Assembly: GCA_005885245.1 (NCBI GenBank)
Contig: VAWR01000003.1
Span: 1 to 55,842 of the forward strand
Length of the DNA: 55,842 nt
Direction of reading: 5' to 3'
From: Actinomycetota bacterium
GTDB taxonomy: Bacteria; Actinomycetota; Thermoleophilia; Gaiellales; Gaiellaceae
The notes under the pieces were generated by a model. It saw only the letters and a list, made by a program, of their open reading frames with translations, ran no database searches and had not been told where the DNA came from. Position numbers and translations under genes: made by a program. Within the stretch, counting starts at the first letter, position 1, and the number at the start of each line of letters is the position of its first letter. Of the stretch, positions 8,655 to 18,640 are shown piece by piece.

Positions 8655-8655
<1 letters not shown>
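7819..8655 (-). CDS. Tandem universal-stress-like two-domain protein
   Basis: A 278-residue soluble protein made of two homologous USP-like domains, residues 1-140 starting MHLLVVANETV and 145-275 starting VLVLANETVVG. Each repeats the signatures VxANETV, DEI(V/I)(L/V)(A/S)T, a WLRK motif and (L/V)EHVV. The domain also forms the C-terminal half of the protein at 6553-7203. The ATG at 8655 overlaps the TGA of ctaD by one base, and its TAG overlaps the ctaE start, so it is locked into the oxidase operon by translational coupling. The canonical ATP-binding GxxG motif of UspA is not obvious, so nucleotide binding is uncertain. The role is unknown. Confidence 0.75.
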
Positions 8656-10600
<1,945 letters not shown>

Positions 10601-10604
<4 letters not shown>

Positions 10605-11308
10605 GCGCCCTTCCTGCTCGCCCACTTGTCGAACGCCGCGGGCTCCATCACGACGACGCGCGAGCGCATGAGCGCGTGTCCGAGCCCGCACAGCTCGGTG
10701 CAAATCAGGGGATACGTGCCGACCTTGTTCGGCGTGATGTGCAGCGTCGGGGTCAGCCCGGGCACGAGGTCCTGTTTCTGCCTGAACTCAGGGACCCAGA
10801 AGGAGTGGATCACGTCCTTCGAGTGCCCTTCGAGCACGACCGAACGGTTGACCGGCAGCCGCAGGACGTCCGACTTCTTGTCGCCGTAGCCGGGATAGCT
10901 GAAGCTCCAGAAGAACTGCTGCGCGTAGACGTTGACGCGCAAGGGGTTCGCGCCGGCGGCGTCGTCCTTGGCCAGGACGATCGCGCTGACGATCGCGATC
11001 GCCGTGACCAGCAGCGCCGGCACGGCGGTCCAGGCGATCTCCAGGCCCGTGTGCCCGTGGATGGGCGGCCCGTCCGAGTCGTCGTCCGGCTTGACGCGGA
11101 ACTTCCAGACGGAATACACGCTGACCGCCGCGACGATCGAGAAGACGAAGATGCAGATTCCGGTGACGAACCAGAAGACGAAGTCGATCCGGCCCGCCTC
11201 GCGCGAAGCCGAGCTGGGCAGCCAGTTGGGTATCAGCGCGACGGCGGACGCGACTGCGCCGGCCAGGACGCCGATCACGATCAGCTGGACGATCGAGCCC
11301 CTCCGCAC
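10601..11308 (-). CDS. ctaC: Cytochrome c oxidase subunit II
   Basis: CuA-bearing subunit that takes electrons from cytochrome c. The 235-residue product has two N-terminal transmembrane helices followed by a periplasmic-side cupredoxin domain. The CuA ligands are visible: His in VIHSFWVPEF, then Cys-Glu-Cys-His-Met in CTELCGLGHALM. The aromatic electron-entry patch is QFFWSFSYPG. There is no fused cytochrome c domain, unlike the second subunit II at 50289-51235. It is the first gene of the leftward oxidase operon and overlaps ctaD by 4 bp. Confidence 0.95.
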
Positions 11309-11405
11309 GGACGCCGCCGAATCTACTTGACGCAGCAGGTGCGGTGCAGCGGTTTCGGCCTGGTCGGGATGGGAACTTGGTGCGTGGAATCACCAAGGAG
11401 GCTGA

Positions 11406-11648
11406 ATGGGACTCGGAGTTGGAATCTTCCTCATCGCCGTCGGTGCGATCCTGGCGTTCGCGGTCAACAGCACCTCGGGCGCCGTGGACATCCACACCGT
11501 CGGCTGGATCCTGATGGGAGTCGGGCTGGCGAGCATCCTGCTCGCGATGCTCTTCTGGCAGTCCTGGGCGGGTCCGGGCTACTGGTCGCGACGCCGGACG
11601 TACATCGACGAAGGCCCTCCGGCGGGACCAGCAGGACGCCCGTATTGA
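11406..11648 (+). CDS. Small two-helix membrane protein (DUF6458-like)
   Basis: An 80-residue protein with two hydrophobic helices (GIFLIAVGAILAFAV and GWILMGVGLASILLAMLFW) separated by a short loop containing VDIHTVG, and a basic, proline-rich tail. The layout and motifs resemble the small actinobacterial DUF6458 family of unknown function. The ATG has a good site (AAGGAGG) 6-7 bases upstream and is divergent from ctaC over a 97-bp promoter region. A perfect hairpin terminator follows its stop. Confidence 0.8.
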   Translation: MGLGVGIFLIAVGAILAFAVNSTSGAVDIHTVGWILMGVGLASILLAMLFWQSWAGPGYWSRRRTYIDEGPPAGPAGRPY

Positions 11649-11653
11649 TTGTC

Positions 11654-11679
11654 GCGAGACGGCCCTCGGGCCGTCTCGC
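11654..11679. terminator. Hairpin terminator between convergent genes
   Basis: Perfect 12-bp inverted repeat GCGAGACGGCCC / GGGCCGTCTCGC with a TC loop. It lies five bases after the DUF6458-like gene and 22 bases before the end of the convergent sensor kinase. It can serve both directions. Confidence 0.75.
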
Positions 11680-11701
11680 CGCATTTGCCCCTAGGTAGCT
11701 C

Positions 11702-14700
11702 TCAGACGGCGACCGGCAGCTCGGCCACGAATTTGGATCCGCCGGTCCCGCTCGACTCGACCCAGATGCGTCCTCCCATCCGTTCGAGCAATTCCCGGCT
11801 GATGTAGAGCCCGAGCCCGGTCCCGCCGACCCCGCGCGTGAGATCGGGATCGAGGCGATAGAACTTTTCGAAGATCCTGCGGTGCTCGGTCGGCGGCACT
11901 CCGAGGCCTTCGTCGCTGACGGCGAAGCGGAGGAGAGGTCCTTCGAGGGTGATCTCGAGGAGGACCGTGCCGCCGTCCGGCGAGTATTTGACGGCATTGT
12001 CGACGAGGTTCGTCAAGACCTGTCGGGCCTTGTCCGGGTCCGCAGCGATCAGTGGTGTCGCTTCCGGCGCCTCGAGCTCGAACTCGATGCTCGGCGGAGC
12101 GTAGTGGCGTGCTGCGTCCAGCACGCTTCCGGCGAGCTCGACGCCGTCGCAGCGCTCGATCGTGGTGTGCATCGTCCCTGACTCCAGCCTGCTCGCCCAG
12201 AGGATGTCGTTGACGATGCGGGCGAGCCGGTCCGACTCGCTTGCGATCACCTCGAGCAACCCGCTTCGCTGGGGCTCGCCGAGCGGTACGTCCTCGCGGC
12301 GAAGCGTGAGCGCGGCGCCGTAGATGGCGGCGAGCGGCGTGCGCAGCTCGTGCGACACGGTCGAGACGAAGTCCGACTTGAGAGTCTCGACGGCCCGCTC
12401 GGCGGTGAGGTCACGGAACGCGAAGACCGTTCCGTCCTCGAAACCCACGGCGGTGATCGACAACCAGAGTTCCCGACCGTTGATCTCGACTGGTTGCGTC
12501 TGCGGGCGCAGCGCGCCGGTCTCCGCGAGGTTTCCGATCTGCGGCCAGGACACGAAGACGTCGTCGGCGCGGCAACCGAGTGTCTCGGCGGCCGTGAGCC
12601 CAGTCATGTGTTCGATCGCCGGATTCCAGAGACGGATGATCCCGTCCCGTTCGACGAGTACGACACCGTCGGCGACATGCTCGACTACGAGGGCGGCTCG
12701 CGCGCGTTCCTCTGCCTCGCGGTAGAGGCGCGCGTTGTCGACCGCGACGGCTGCGCGCCGCGCCAGGTGCATGGCGAAGTCGAGATCGTCCTCGTCGTAG
12801 AGCCGAGCCGGATCTGCCGAGACGAGCATGAGCGCGCCGAAGGTTCGAGCGGCGGCGGTGAGCGGGACGACCATCGCCGACTCCATCCCGAGCTCGTGCA
12901 GGATCCGGTAGTGCTCGGCGTCCTTCGTCGACGAGACGAGGAGCTCGTCCGAGATCGTCCGGTAGAGCGCGGCCTCACCTGTCCGGACGACGCGCGCAGT
13001 CCCTTCCGACTCGTCCCGCTCGGGAGCGTAGAGCTGCTTCGACCTCTCTCCCCAGATCGCCTTGGCCGGATCCTTGTGCACCACCTCGAGGCGCCTGAAC
13101 CGGCCGTCGTCGTCGAGGACGTCGACGGCGTACCAGTCTGCGAAGTCGGGAACGAGGAGCGAAGCGAGCTCGGCAAGGGTGGTCTCGTAGTCGAGCGTCG
13201 AAGCGAGCCGCTCGCTCGCCTCCGCGAGCACCGACAGGCGCGCGCCGACAGCCTCCACTGCTGCCCGCGCACGCTCTCGCTCCGTCACATCGGTGATCAC
13301 GACCCCGACTCCGATCGGCTCCTCCGACATGGTCCGCACCGGGTAGTAGCTGACGAGTGAGTCACGCGTCTCACCGGTAGAGCCGGGAAGCTCGCGGTGC
13401 ACGTGCTGGTCGAGGATCGGCTCTCCGGACTCGAGTACCCGGCGATGCAGCGGCTCGATCTCGCTCGCGACCTCGTCGCCGAGGACGTCCCTCAAGGTCC
13501 GACCGAAGTGCTCGTCTGCAGGGAGGCCGTTCATCCTGGCGAGGGCCTCGTTCACGCGAACGTACCGAAAGGCCGTGTCCATTAGCGCCATGCCGACCGG
13601 AGCGGCGGCGAAGACGGAGTCGAGTACGGCGAGCGACTCGCGCGCCTGCACGCGGGCGGCGTCCGCTCCGCGGAAGAGGAGTGCGTTGTCGACCGCGATC
13701 GCGGCGTGGCGCGCGAGATCCAGTGCAGTCGCAAGCTGAGCCTCGCCGTACCGGCGCCCGCGCTCCGCGAGGACGAAGGTGATCGCGCCGAGGGCCCGGT
13801 CTCGCGCGACGAGCGGCACGCACAGAGACGACTTGAGACCGAGCTCCTGCAGGATCTCGTGCAGTTCCGGCCTCTCGGCGACCGCTACGCGGAGCAGGTC
13901 CTCGGGGATCTCGCTGAGGAGCTGCGGCTGCAGCGTGCGGATGACATTTGCTACGCCGTACGGGGCATTCGGGTCCGGCGGATACTTCTCGGCCAGCTCC
14001 TTCGCCCATCGGACCTTGTCCGGATCGACGTGCGCGACGGCCAGGCGCTCGATCGAGCCGTCCCGTGCGACCATGTCGATTGCACACCAGTCGGCGAACC
14101 CCGGCACGGCGAGACTGGCCAGGTTCGAGAGAGTCGTCTCGTAGTCCAGTGACGAGGCGAGGAGCTCGCTCGCCTCGGCGACGAACGTCCGGTCGATCGC
14201 CAACTGCCGTTGCTCCTGGTAGAGCTGGGCCGTGCCCATTGCCGCCGCAGCGAGGTTCGCCAGCAGCAACGCCGAGCTCTTCTCGGCCTCCGTCAAGGCG
14301 TGCGGCGCGCGGTAGTAGAACGCGAGCGTTCCGAGGACGTGCTCGCCGTAGCGGAGCGGGAGCGCCATCATCGAGCGCGTGCCTTCAGCGGCGTGCGCTC
14401 GACGGTGCTCCGGCGTCAGCCAGTCCGTGGTCGCGATGTCCTCCGCGATGATCGGAGCGTCGAGCGGGACGGTTGCGTGCTGGCCGCGGATTGCTTCGAC
14501 GGCACTGGCGACGTACTCGTCGGACAGGCCCGAGTGCGCTGCGACCCGCCAGGAATCGGCTGCCGCGTCGTAGTGCCAGAGGGCATGGGCATCGGCAGCG
14601 AGCGTCCGCTGGGCGAGGGCGAGCACTCTCGGCAACATCGCCTCGACGTCGAGCGATCCGAGGATCGTCGAGGAGGCCTCCAGCAGCAGTCGCAGACGGT

Positions 14701-14767
14701 CGAGCTCCTCGGCAAATGGCCGCTCGGCATCGACTGGCGCTCGACGTTCGACGTCCTGAGTAGCCAT
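11702..14767 (-). CDS. Large soluble GAF/PAS sensor histidine kinase
   Basis: A 1021-residue kinase without transmembrane segments. By eye the order is GAF (about 28-185), GAF (about 200-365), PAS (about 375-490, with FRYVRVNEALARMNG), GAF (about 505-680), PAS (about 690-795, IIRLWNPAIEHMTG), HisKA with SHELRTPL (His806) and HATPase_c with the N box NLVDNAVKYS and the G boxes DEGLGVP and GTGLGLY. GAF 2 and 3 share long near-identical phrases (LDYETTL, PDFADW/PGFADW), so they come from internal duplication. No receiver domain or adjacent regulator is present, so it is an orphan kinase. Signal and partner are unknown. The start ATG at 14767 follows GGGGGTTCA. Confidence 0.93.
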   Translation of the reverse strand: MATQDVERRAPVDAERPFAEELDRLRLLLEASSTILGSLDVEAMLPRVLALAQRTLAADAHALWHYDAAADSWRVAAHSGLSDEYVASAVEAIRGQHATVPLDAPIIAEDIATTDWLTPEHRRAHAAEGTRSMMALPLRYGEHVLGTLAFYYRAPHALTEAEKSSALLLANLAAAAMGTAQLYQEQRQLAIDRTFVAEASELLASSLDYETTLSNLASLAVPGFADWCAIDMVARDGSIERLAVAHVDPDKVRWAKELAEKYPPDPNAPYGVANVIRTLQPQLLSEIPEDLLRVAVAERPELHEILQELGLKSSLCVPLVARDRALGAITFVLAERGRRYGEAQLATALDLARHAAIAVDNALLFRGADAARVQARESLAVLDSVFAAAPVGMALMDTAFRYVRVNEALARMNGLPADEHFGRTLRDVLGDEVASEIEPLHRRVLESGEPILDQHVHRELPGSTGETRDSLVSYYPVRTMSEEPIGVGVVITDVTERERARAAVEAVGARLSVLAEASERLASTLDYETTLAELASLLVPDFADWYAVDVLDDDGRFRRLEVVHKDPAKAIWGERSKQLYAPERDESEGTARVVRTGEAALYRTISDELLVSSTKDAEHYRILHELGMESAMVVPLTAAARTFGALMLVSADPARLYDEDDLDFAMHLARRAAVAVDNARLYREAEERARAALVVEHVADGVVLVERDGIIRLWNPAIEHMTGLTAAETLGCRADDVFVSWPQIGNLAETGALRPQTQPVEINGRELWLSITAVGFEDGTVFAFRDLTAERAVETLKSDFVSTVSHELRTPLAAIYGAALTLRREDVPLGEPQRSGLLEVIASESDRLARIVNDILWASRLESGTMHTTIERCDGVELAGSVLDAARHYAPPSIEFELEAPEATPLIAADPDKARQVLTNLVDNAVKYSPDGGTVLLEITLEGPLLRFAVSDEGLGVPPTEHRRIFEKFYRLDPDLTRGVGGTGLGLYISRELLERMGGRIWVESSGTGGSKFVAELPVAV

Positions 14768-14888
14768 TGAACCCCCGGGTTGGGCGAGCCTTCTGACTGT
14801 ACTCCGCGTAGGCGCGAATTACTTACCGCCACGCGAAGACAGAATCGGCACGGTCAAGCCTTTGCGTTAGGGCCAGCGACCTCCCGCC

Positions 14889-14915
14889 GCCGATGCCGGC
14901 TCAGCCGGCGTCGGC
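14889..14915. repeat. GC-rich hairpin upstream of exported protein
   Basis: Inverted repeat GCCGATGCCGGC-TCA-GCCGGCGTCGGC, 12 pairs with one T-G. It lies in the 238-bp gap between the divergent kinase and exported-protein genes. Nothing else was recognised in this gap apart from presumed promoters. Confidence 0.4.
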
Positions 14916-15005
14916 CGCTACCCAAACGCGAGGTGGGCGGAACCGAACGTTGCGCAAACCATCCAACCCTGGCTGCTGGCTCCTCAACGCTGGAGTAGCC
15001 AGGTC

Positions 15006-15884
15006 GTGCTGCCGGGCAGCTCACTCGTCGCGATAGGCTCCCCTATCCGCTCGCGGGGAGTTCACGCCTGGTTGCTCGGCTTTGCACTGGCGGCTCTGTT
15101 GCCGGCTTCGGCCGAAGCACGGTCGATCCGGCCACCGGTCGCCGGCAACTGGGAAGGTAAGGGGACGCACGGACTCTCACTGAGCTTCCAGCTTGGTCGC
15201 ATCCGGAGCCGCATTCGCCTCCAGGCCCTCGCCGTTACGGTGCCCGTCGGGTGCCCCGCCACAGTTCGTGACGCCGTGGCGTTGGCCAGCACGAGCGCAG
15301 TCTATGCCGGGCCGCGTGCGGCACCGCCGGGCCTCTCGCATCCACTCCTCTCGAAGCCGGGAACGATCGGGCTCTCAGCCAGCACACCACAATTCCCTGT
15401 TTTCTTGGAAGGACGGCTCGTCAGCCCCGGCCGCATGGCGCTCACCATGTCGACACCGTCGGGGAAAAAGGTGGCTTGCTGGCCGCGGACGCTGCGCTTC
15501 ATCACCCAACCCGCAGCGCGTACTGCAGTCGCCAACGGCCGCTGGAGCGGAACGCTGGCCGGCGCGAACAGCGTCACCGGAACGGTTCGTCTTGACGTCA
15601 GCGGACGCGGGAGAGCGATCAATTCGTTCGCCTTCGACGTCCGCTGCCCGGACAACGCGAGGGGCGCTCCGAATTACACGTACGGTCCGGACGTCAACGG
15701 GCAGTTCATCGCAGCGAACGGAACGTTTTCAGGACCGGCTGCCCACTCGGCGGCACCGGGCCTGCAGATTTCCTGGCAGGGCCGATTCTCGGCGAACGCA
15801 GTGACCGGCACCATCGTCAGCCTGGGCGATCCCTGCGGGCTCGGCGGGTCGCAGTCGGCGACTTTCACCGCAAGGCACGCCTAA
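15006..15884 (+). CDS. Exported beta-rich protein of unknown function
   Basis: A 292-residue protein with an N-terminal hydrophobic signal (AWLLGFALAALLPASAEA, likely cleaved after AEA). The mature part appears to hold two related halves. One starts GNWEGKGTHGLSLSFQL and the other GRWSGTLAGANSVTG, each rich in alternating hydrophobic residues and Gly and each carrying two Cys (GCPATV/VACWP and VRCPDN/GDPCG). This resembles a duplicated beta-barrel or lipocalin-like fold, but no family is recognised. The start is a GTG at 15006 with no strong ribosome site; a later start near residue 20 would spoil the signal peptide. Confidence 0.6.
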   Translation: MLPGSSLVAIGSPIRSRGVHAWLLGFALAALLPASAEARSIRPPVAGNWEGKGTHGLSLSFQLGRIRSRIRLQALAVTVPVGCPATVRDAVALASTSAVYAGPRAAPPGLSHPLLSKPGTIGLSASTPQFPVFLEGRLVSPGRMALTMSTPSGKKVACWPRTLRFITQPAARTAVANGRWSGTLAGANSVTGTVRLDVSGRGRAINSFAFDVRCPDNARGAPNYTYGPDVNGQFIAANGTFSGPAAHSAAPGLQISWQGRFSANAVTGTIVSLGDPCGLGGSQSATFTARHA

Positions 15885-15887
15885 CTG

Positions 15888-16126
15888 GGAATCCGGGCCG
15901 CCCCGCGAGCCACAGCGCTCCATCGCCATTCGAACTCGAGAACGTCGTCGCAGATCGAACCGCAAAGGCGAAAGCACTCCTCCGCCATCTGATCGCCGAA
16001 CTTAAGGTCAACAGCCGCGCCGCGATCCACCCACTTAACGCGGGTTGCGCAACGTCCGAAAAAGTGGGCCGTGCAGGGATCGAACCTGCGACCTTGGGAT
16101 TAAGAGTCCCCTGCTCTACCAGCTGA
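15888..16126 (+). pseudogene. Serine recombinase C-terminal relic over tRNA-Lys
   Basis: An open frame with no start reads PFELENVVADRT, then AKAKALLRHLIAELKVNS, RAAIHPL, GCATSEKVG and GRAGIEPATLG, ending at TGA 16124-16126 inside the antisense of tRNA-Lys. The KALLRHLIAELKV-RAAI pattern and a GIEPATLGL-type ending read through a tRNA gene are typical of the C-termini of serine recombinases or integrases that inserted at a tRNA. The catalytic domain is absent. I infer a decayed integrative element. The identification is from pattern memory only, and the similarity could be coincidental. Confidence 0.45.
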
Positions 16127-16137
16127 GCTAACGGCCC
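16065..16137 (-). tRNA. tRNA-Lys (anticodon CTT)
   Basis: The reverse strand folds as a cloverleaf. The acceptor GGGCCGT pairs with ACGGCCC and is followed by discriminator A. The D arm is GCTCAGCTGGTAGAGC, the anticodon loop CTCTTAA (anticodon CTT at 16102-16104) and the T arm GCAGGTTCGATCCTGC. The 3' CCA is not encoded. The first anticodon-stem pair is G-A. Confidence 0.96.
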
Positions 16138-16233
16138 CAAGCGGACGCGAAGTGTAGCGCCCGCCAAGATCGATCCAAGCCCGTCGCGATAGGCAGCGCC
16201 CTCCGTTAGAGCTATCGGGCGGAAGCCATCATG

Positions 16234-16256
16234 GCCCGGCCCAGGGCGGGCCGGGC
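16234..16256. terminator. Hairpin upstream of wbpA-like gene
   Basis: Perfect 9-bp inverted repeat GCCCGGCCC-AGGGC-GGGCCGGGC ending 38 bp before the wbpA-like start. It could end transcription arriving from the left or act in the leader. No T-tract is present. Confidence 0.4.
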
Positions 16257-16294
16257 TTCGGCACGTGGCTTGGCGCCGATAGCCTTGGCCGGCG

Positions 16295-17551
16295 ATGAAG
16301 CCGGATGTCGCCATCGTCGGAGCGGGATACGTCGGCATGCCGCTCGCCCGCGCCTTCGCCGAGGGGGGCAAGAACGTCGTCCTAGTCGACGTCGACGGCG
16401 AGGTCGTCGCCGGCATCAACCGTGGAGAGAGTCACATCGGCGACGTTCCCTCGGAGACGCTGAAGACGCTCGTCACGGAGGGCCGCGTCTCCGCGACGAC
16501 GGACTACGACGCCCTGAAGGACGTCGACGCGATCCTGATCGCGCTGCCGACTCCGCTTTCGAGCCAGCGTGAGCCGGACCTCTCGATCGTCAGGGGCGCC
16601 GTGGAGGAGATCGCCCCGCGGCTGCGCAAGGGCCAGGTGGTCGTCCTGGAGTCGACGACCTACCCGGGCACCACCCGCGAGTGCCTGCAGCCGATCCTCG
16701 AGCGGACCGGCCTGAAGGTTGGAGACGACTTCCACCTCGCCTTTTCGCCGGAACGCGTCGATCCCGGTCGGCGGGACTGGACGACGAGCAACACGCCGAA
16801 GATCCTCGGCGGGCTGACCCCCGCGTGCACGGAGCGAGCGGCCGAGCTGTACCGCAGCGCGGTCGAGACGGTCCTTCCGGTCTCGTCTCCCGAGATTGCG
16901 GAGATGTCGAAGCTGCTCGAGAACATCTTCCGGGCCGTCAACATCGCGCTCGTCAACGAGCTCGCGCAACTCTGTGAGCGGATGGATCTCGACGTGTGGG
17001 AAGTGGTCGAGGCGGCGGAGACGAAGCCGTTCGGCTTCATGAGCTTCAAGCCCGGCCCCGGCCTCGGCGGCCACTGCATTCCGATCGACCCGTTCTACTT
17101 GACCTGGAAGGCGCGCGAGTACGACTTCGCGACGGAGTTCATCGACCTCGCCGGCAAGGTCAACGCGAACATGCCGTACTTCTGCCGCTCGCTCATCTCG
17201 CAGGCGCTCAACCACGGCGCACAGAAGTCGCTCAAGGGCTCGCGCATCCTCGTGCTCGGCGTGGCCTACAAGGCCGACATCGACGACGTGCGCGAGTCGC
17301 CCGCCGAGAAGATCATCGAGCTGCTCCGCAAGGCCGGCGCGGATGTCGCCTATCACGATCCGCATGTCCGGGAGTTCGACGGCCTGCGCTCGACCGAATA
17401 CGAGCCGGAGAGGTACGACTGCGTGGTCATCGTGACGGCGCACGGGTCGATCGATTACGAGGATCTCGTCCAACGCGCGCAGATCGTGGTCGACCTGCGC
17501 AACGCCACAGGTAGGAACGGCACCGGCAACGGAAAAGTGTGGAAGCTATGA
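16295..17551 (+). CDS. wbpA: UDP-N-acetylglucosamine 6-dehydrogenase (WbpA-like)
   Basis: NAD-dependent nucleotide-sugar dehydrogenase that oxidises C6 of a UDP-HexNAc to the uronic acid, supplying surface polysaccharide synthesis. The 418-residue protein has the NAD site GAGYVG at 9-14, the catalytic Lys206 in EMSKLLEN, and Cys261 in PGLGGHCIPIDPFYLTW, the phrase typical of WbpA/WbpO/TviB. The C-terminal UDP-binding domain carries VLGVAYKADIDDVRESPA. Its TGA overlaps the ATG of the next gene, so the three sugar genes form an operon. WecC (ManNAc dehydrogenase) is the near alternative; the downstream wbpB- and wbpD-like genes favour the GlcNAc branch. Confidence 0.88.
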   Translation: MKPDVAIVGAGYVGMPLARAFAEGGKNVVLVDVDGEVVAGINRGESHIGDVPSETLKTLVTEGRVSATTDYDALKDVDAILIALPTPLSSQREPDLSIVRGAVEEIAPRLRKGQVVVLESTTYPGTTRECLQPILERTGLKVGDDFHLAFSPERVDPGRRDWTTSNTPKILGGLTPACTERAAELYRSAVETVLPVSSPEIAEMSKLLENIFRAVNIALVNELAQLCERMDLDVWEVVEAAETKPFGFMSFKPGPGLGGHCIPIDPFYLTWKAREYDFATEFIDLAGKVNANMPYFCRSLISQALNHGAQKSLKGSRILVLGVAYKADIDDVRESPAEKIIELLRKAGADVAYHDPHVREFDGLRSTEYEPERYDCVVIVTAHGSIDYEDLVQRAQIVVDLRNATGRNGTGNGKVWKL

Positions 17552-18549
17552 GTGTGGCTCGACCGGCCGCCTCGGCTCGCCTCGCCCAGGTCGGTCTCGG
17601 CCAGTGGGGGCAGAACCTCGCCCGCAACTTCGACGACCTCGCCGAGCTCGTGTGGCTCTGCGACCTGGACGACGAGAGACGCGCAGAGCTCGCGCAGCGC
17701 TACCCCGGTACCCGGGTGACCAAGGACGTCGATGACATCCTCGCCGACGACTCCATCGAGGCGGTTGTCATCGCGACGCCGGTTCCCACTCACCACGAGC
17801 TCGCGCGCCGAGCCCTCGAGGCGAACAAGCACGTGTTCGTGGAGAAGCCGCCCGCCATGCGCAGCGCCGAGATGGAGGAGCTCTGCGAGCTCGCTGAAGA
17901 GCGCGGGCGCGTCCTGATGCCCGGGCACCTGCTGCTCTACCACCCCGGCGTGCAGAAGCTGAAGGAAGTCGTCGACTCAGGCGACCTCGGTGATGTGCTC
18001 TGCGTCTACGGCAACCGCCAGAACCTCGGCACGATCCGCACCCACGAGAATGCGCTCTGGTCACTCGGGGTCCACGACCTCTCCGTCCTGCTGTATCTGA
18101 TCGACGAGGAGCCGGCCGAGCTCTGGGCGCACGGCCACGCGTTCCTCAACCCGCGCGTCGAGGACATCGTCTTCTGTTACCTGCGCTTCCCGTCCGGCAA
18201 GATCGCGCACCTGCATCTCTCGTGGCTCGACCCGCACAAGATCCGCCGGATCACCGTTGTCGGCCGCGACCGGATGGCGGTCTTCGACGACATGGAACCT
18301 GAGCGTAAGGTGACCGTGTACGACAAGGCGCCTGAAGAGCCGACGACGACCTACGGCGAGTGGCGAACGAGAACCGGTGACATCCACAGCCCGAAAGTGC
18401 CGTTGCTCGAACCGCTGCGGCTCGAATGCCGCCACTTCCTGAAGCTCATCGGCGGCGAAGGCGACCCGCTGCGCGCGGCAAGGGACGGGCTCGTCGTCGT
18501 GCGCGCTCTCGAGCAGCTCCAGGCGTCACTCGAGACCGTCGCGGCTTGA
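17548..18549 (+). CDS. wbpB: Gfo/Idh/MocA oxidoreductase (WbpB-like)
   Basis: NAD-dependent sugar oxidoreductase of 333 residues. It has a Rossmann start (LAQVGLGQWGQNLARNF), the family signature EKPPA in HVFVEKPPAMRSAEM, and the C-terminal domain segments WSLGVHDLSVLLYL and CRHFLKLIGG. Its place between a WbpA-like dehydrogenase and a WbpD-like acetyltransferase suggests the UDP-GlcNAcA 3-dehydrogenase step. In Pseudomonas, WbpB works with the aminotransferase WbpE, which is not found next to it here. The ATG at 17548 overlaps the previous stop (ATGA). Confidence 0.82.
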   Translation: MSVARPAASARLAQVGLGQWGQNLARNFDDLAELVWLCDLDDERRAELAQRYPGTRVTKDVDDILADDSIEAVVIATPVPTHHELARRALEANKHVFVEKPPAMRSAEMEELCELAEERGRVLMPGHLLLYHPGVQKLKEVVDSGDLGDVLCVYGNRQNLGTIRTHENALWSLGVHDLSVLLYLIDEEPAELWAHGHAFLNPRVEDIVFCYLRFPSGKIAHLHLSWLDPHKIRRITVVGRDRMAVFDDMEPERKVTVYDKAPEEPTTTYGEWRTRTGDIHSPKVPLLEPLRLECRHFLKLIGGEGDPLRAARDGLVVVRALEQLQASLETVAA

Positions 18550-18550
18550 A

Positions 18551-18617
18551 CGTCGCTTGCCTTCGGCTCGCTCCCGTGAGGGAAACCATGTTTCCCTCAC
18601 CCTTCGCCCCTTCCCCC
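18551..18617. repeat. Intergenic hairpin repeat, family 1 copy A
   Basis: This element begins CGTCGCTTGCCTTCGGCTCG, continues into an 11-bp perfect stem GTGAGGGAAAC-CAT-GTTTCCCTCAC (18576-18600) and ends CGCCCCTTCCCC. It is nearly identical in layout to 36952-37018, and its hairpin recurs at 26456-26482 with compensating stem changes. It lies between wbpB- and wbpD-like genes on the same strand. Confidence 0.75.
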
Positions 18618-18640
18618 GCTCATCGACCCGAGAAGGGTCG

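Noticed and set aside
15865-16419. A minus-strand frame containing PLAQLVEQGTLNP
   Set aside because: This phrase is the well-known mistranslation of a tRNA gene; the frame is a shadow across tRNA-Lys.
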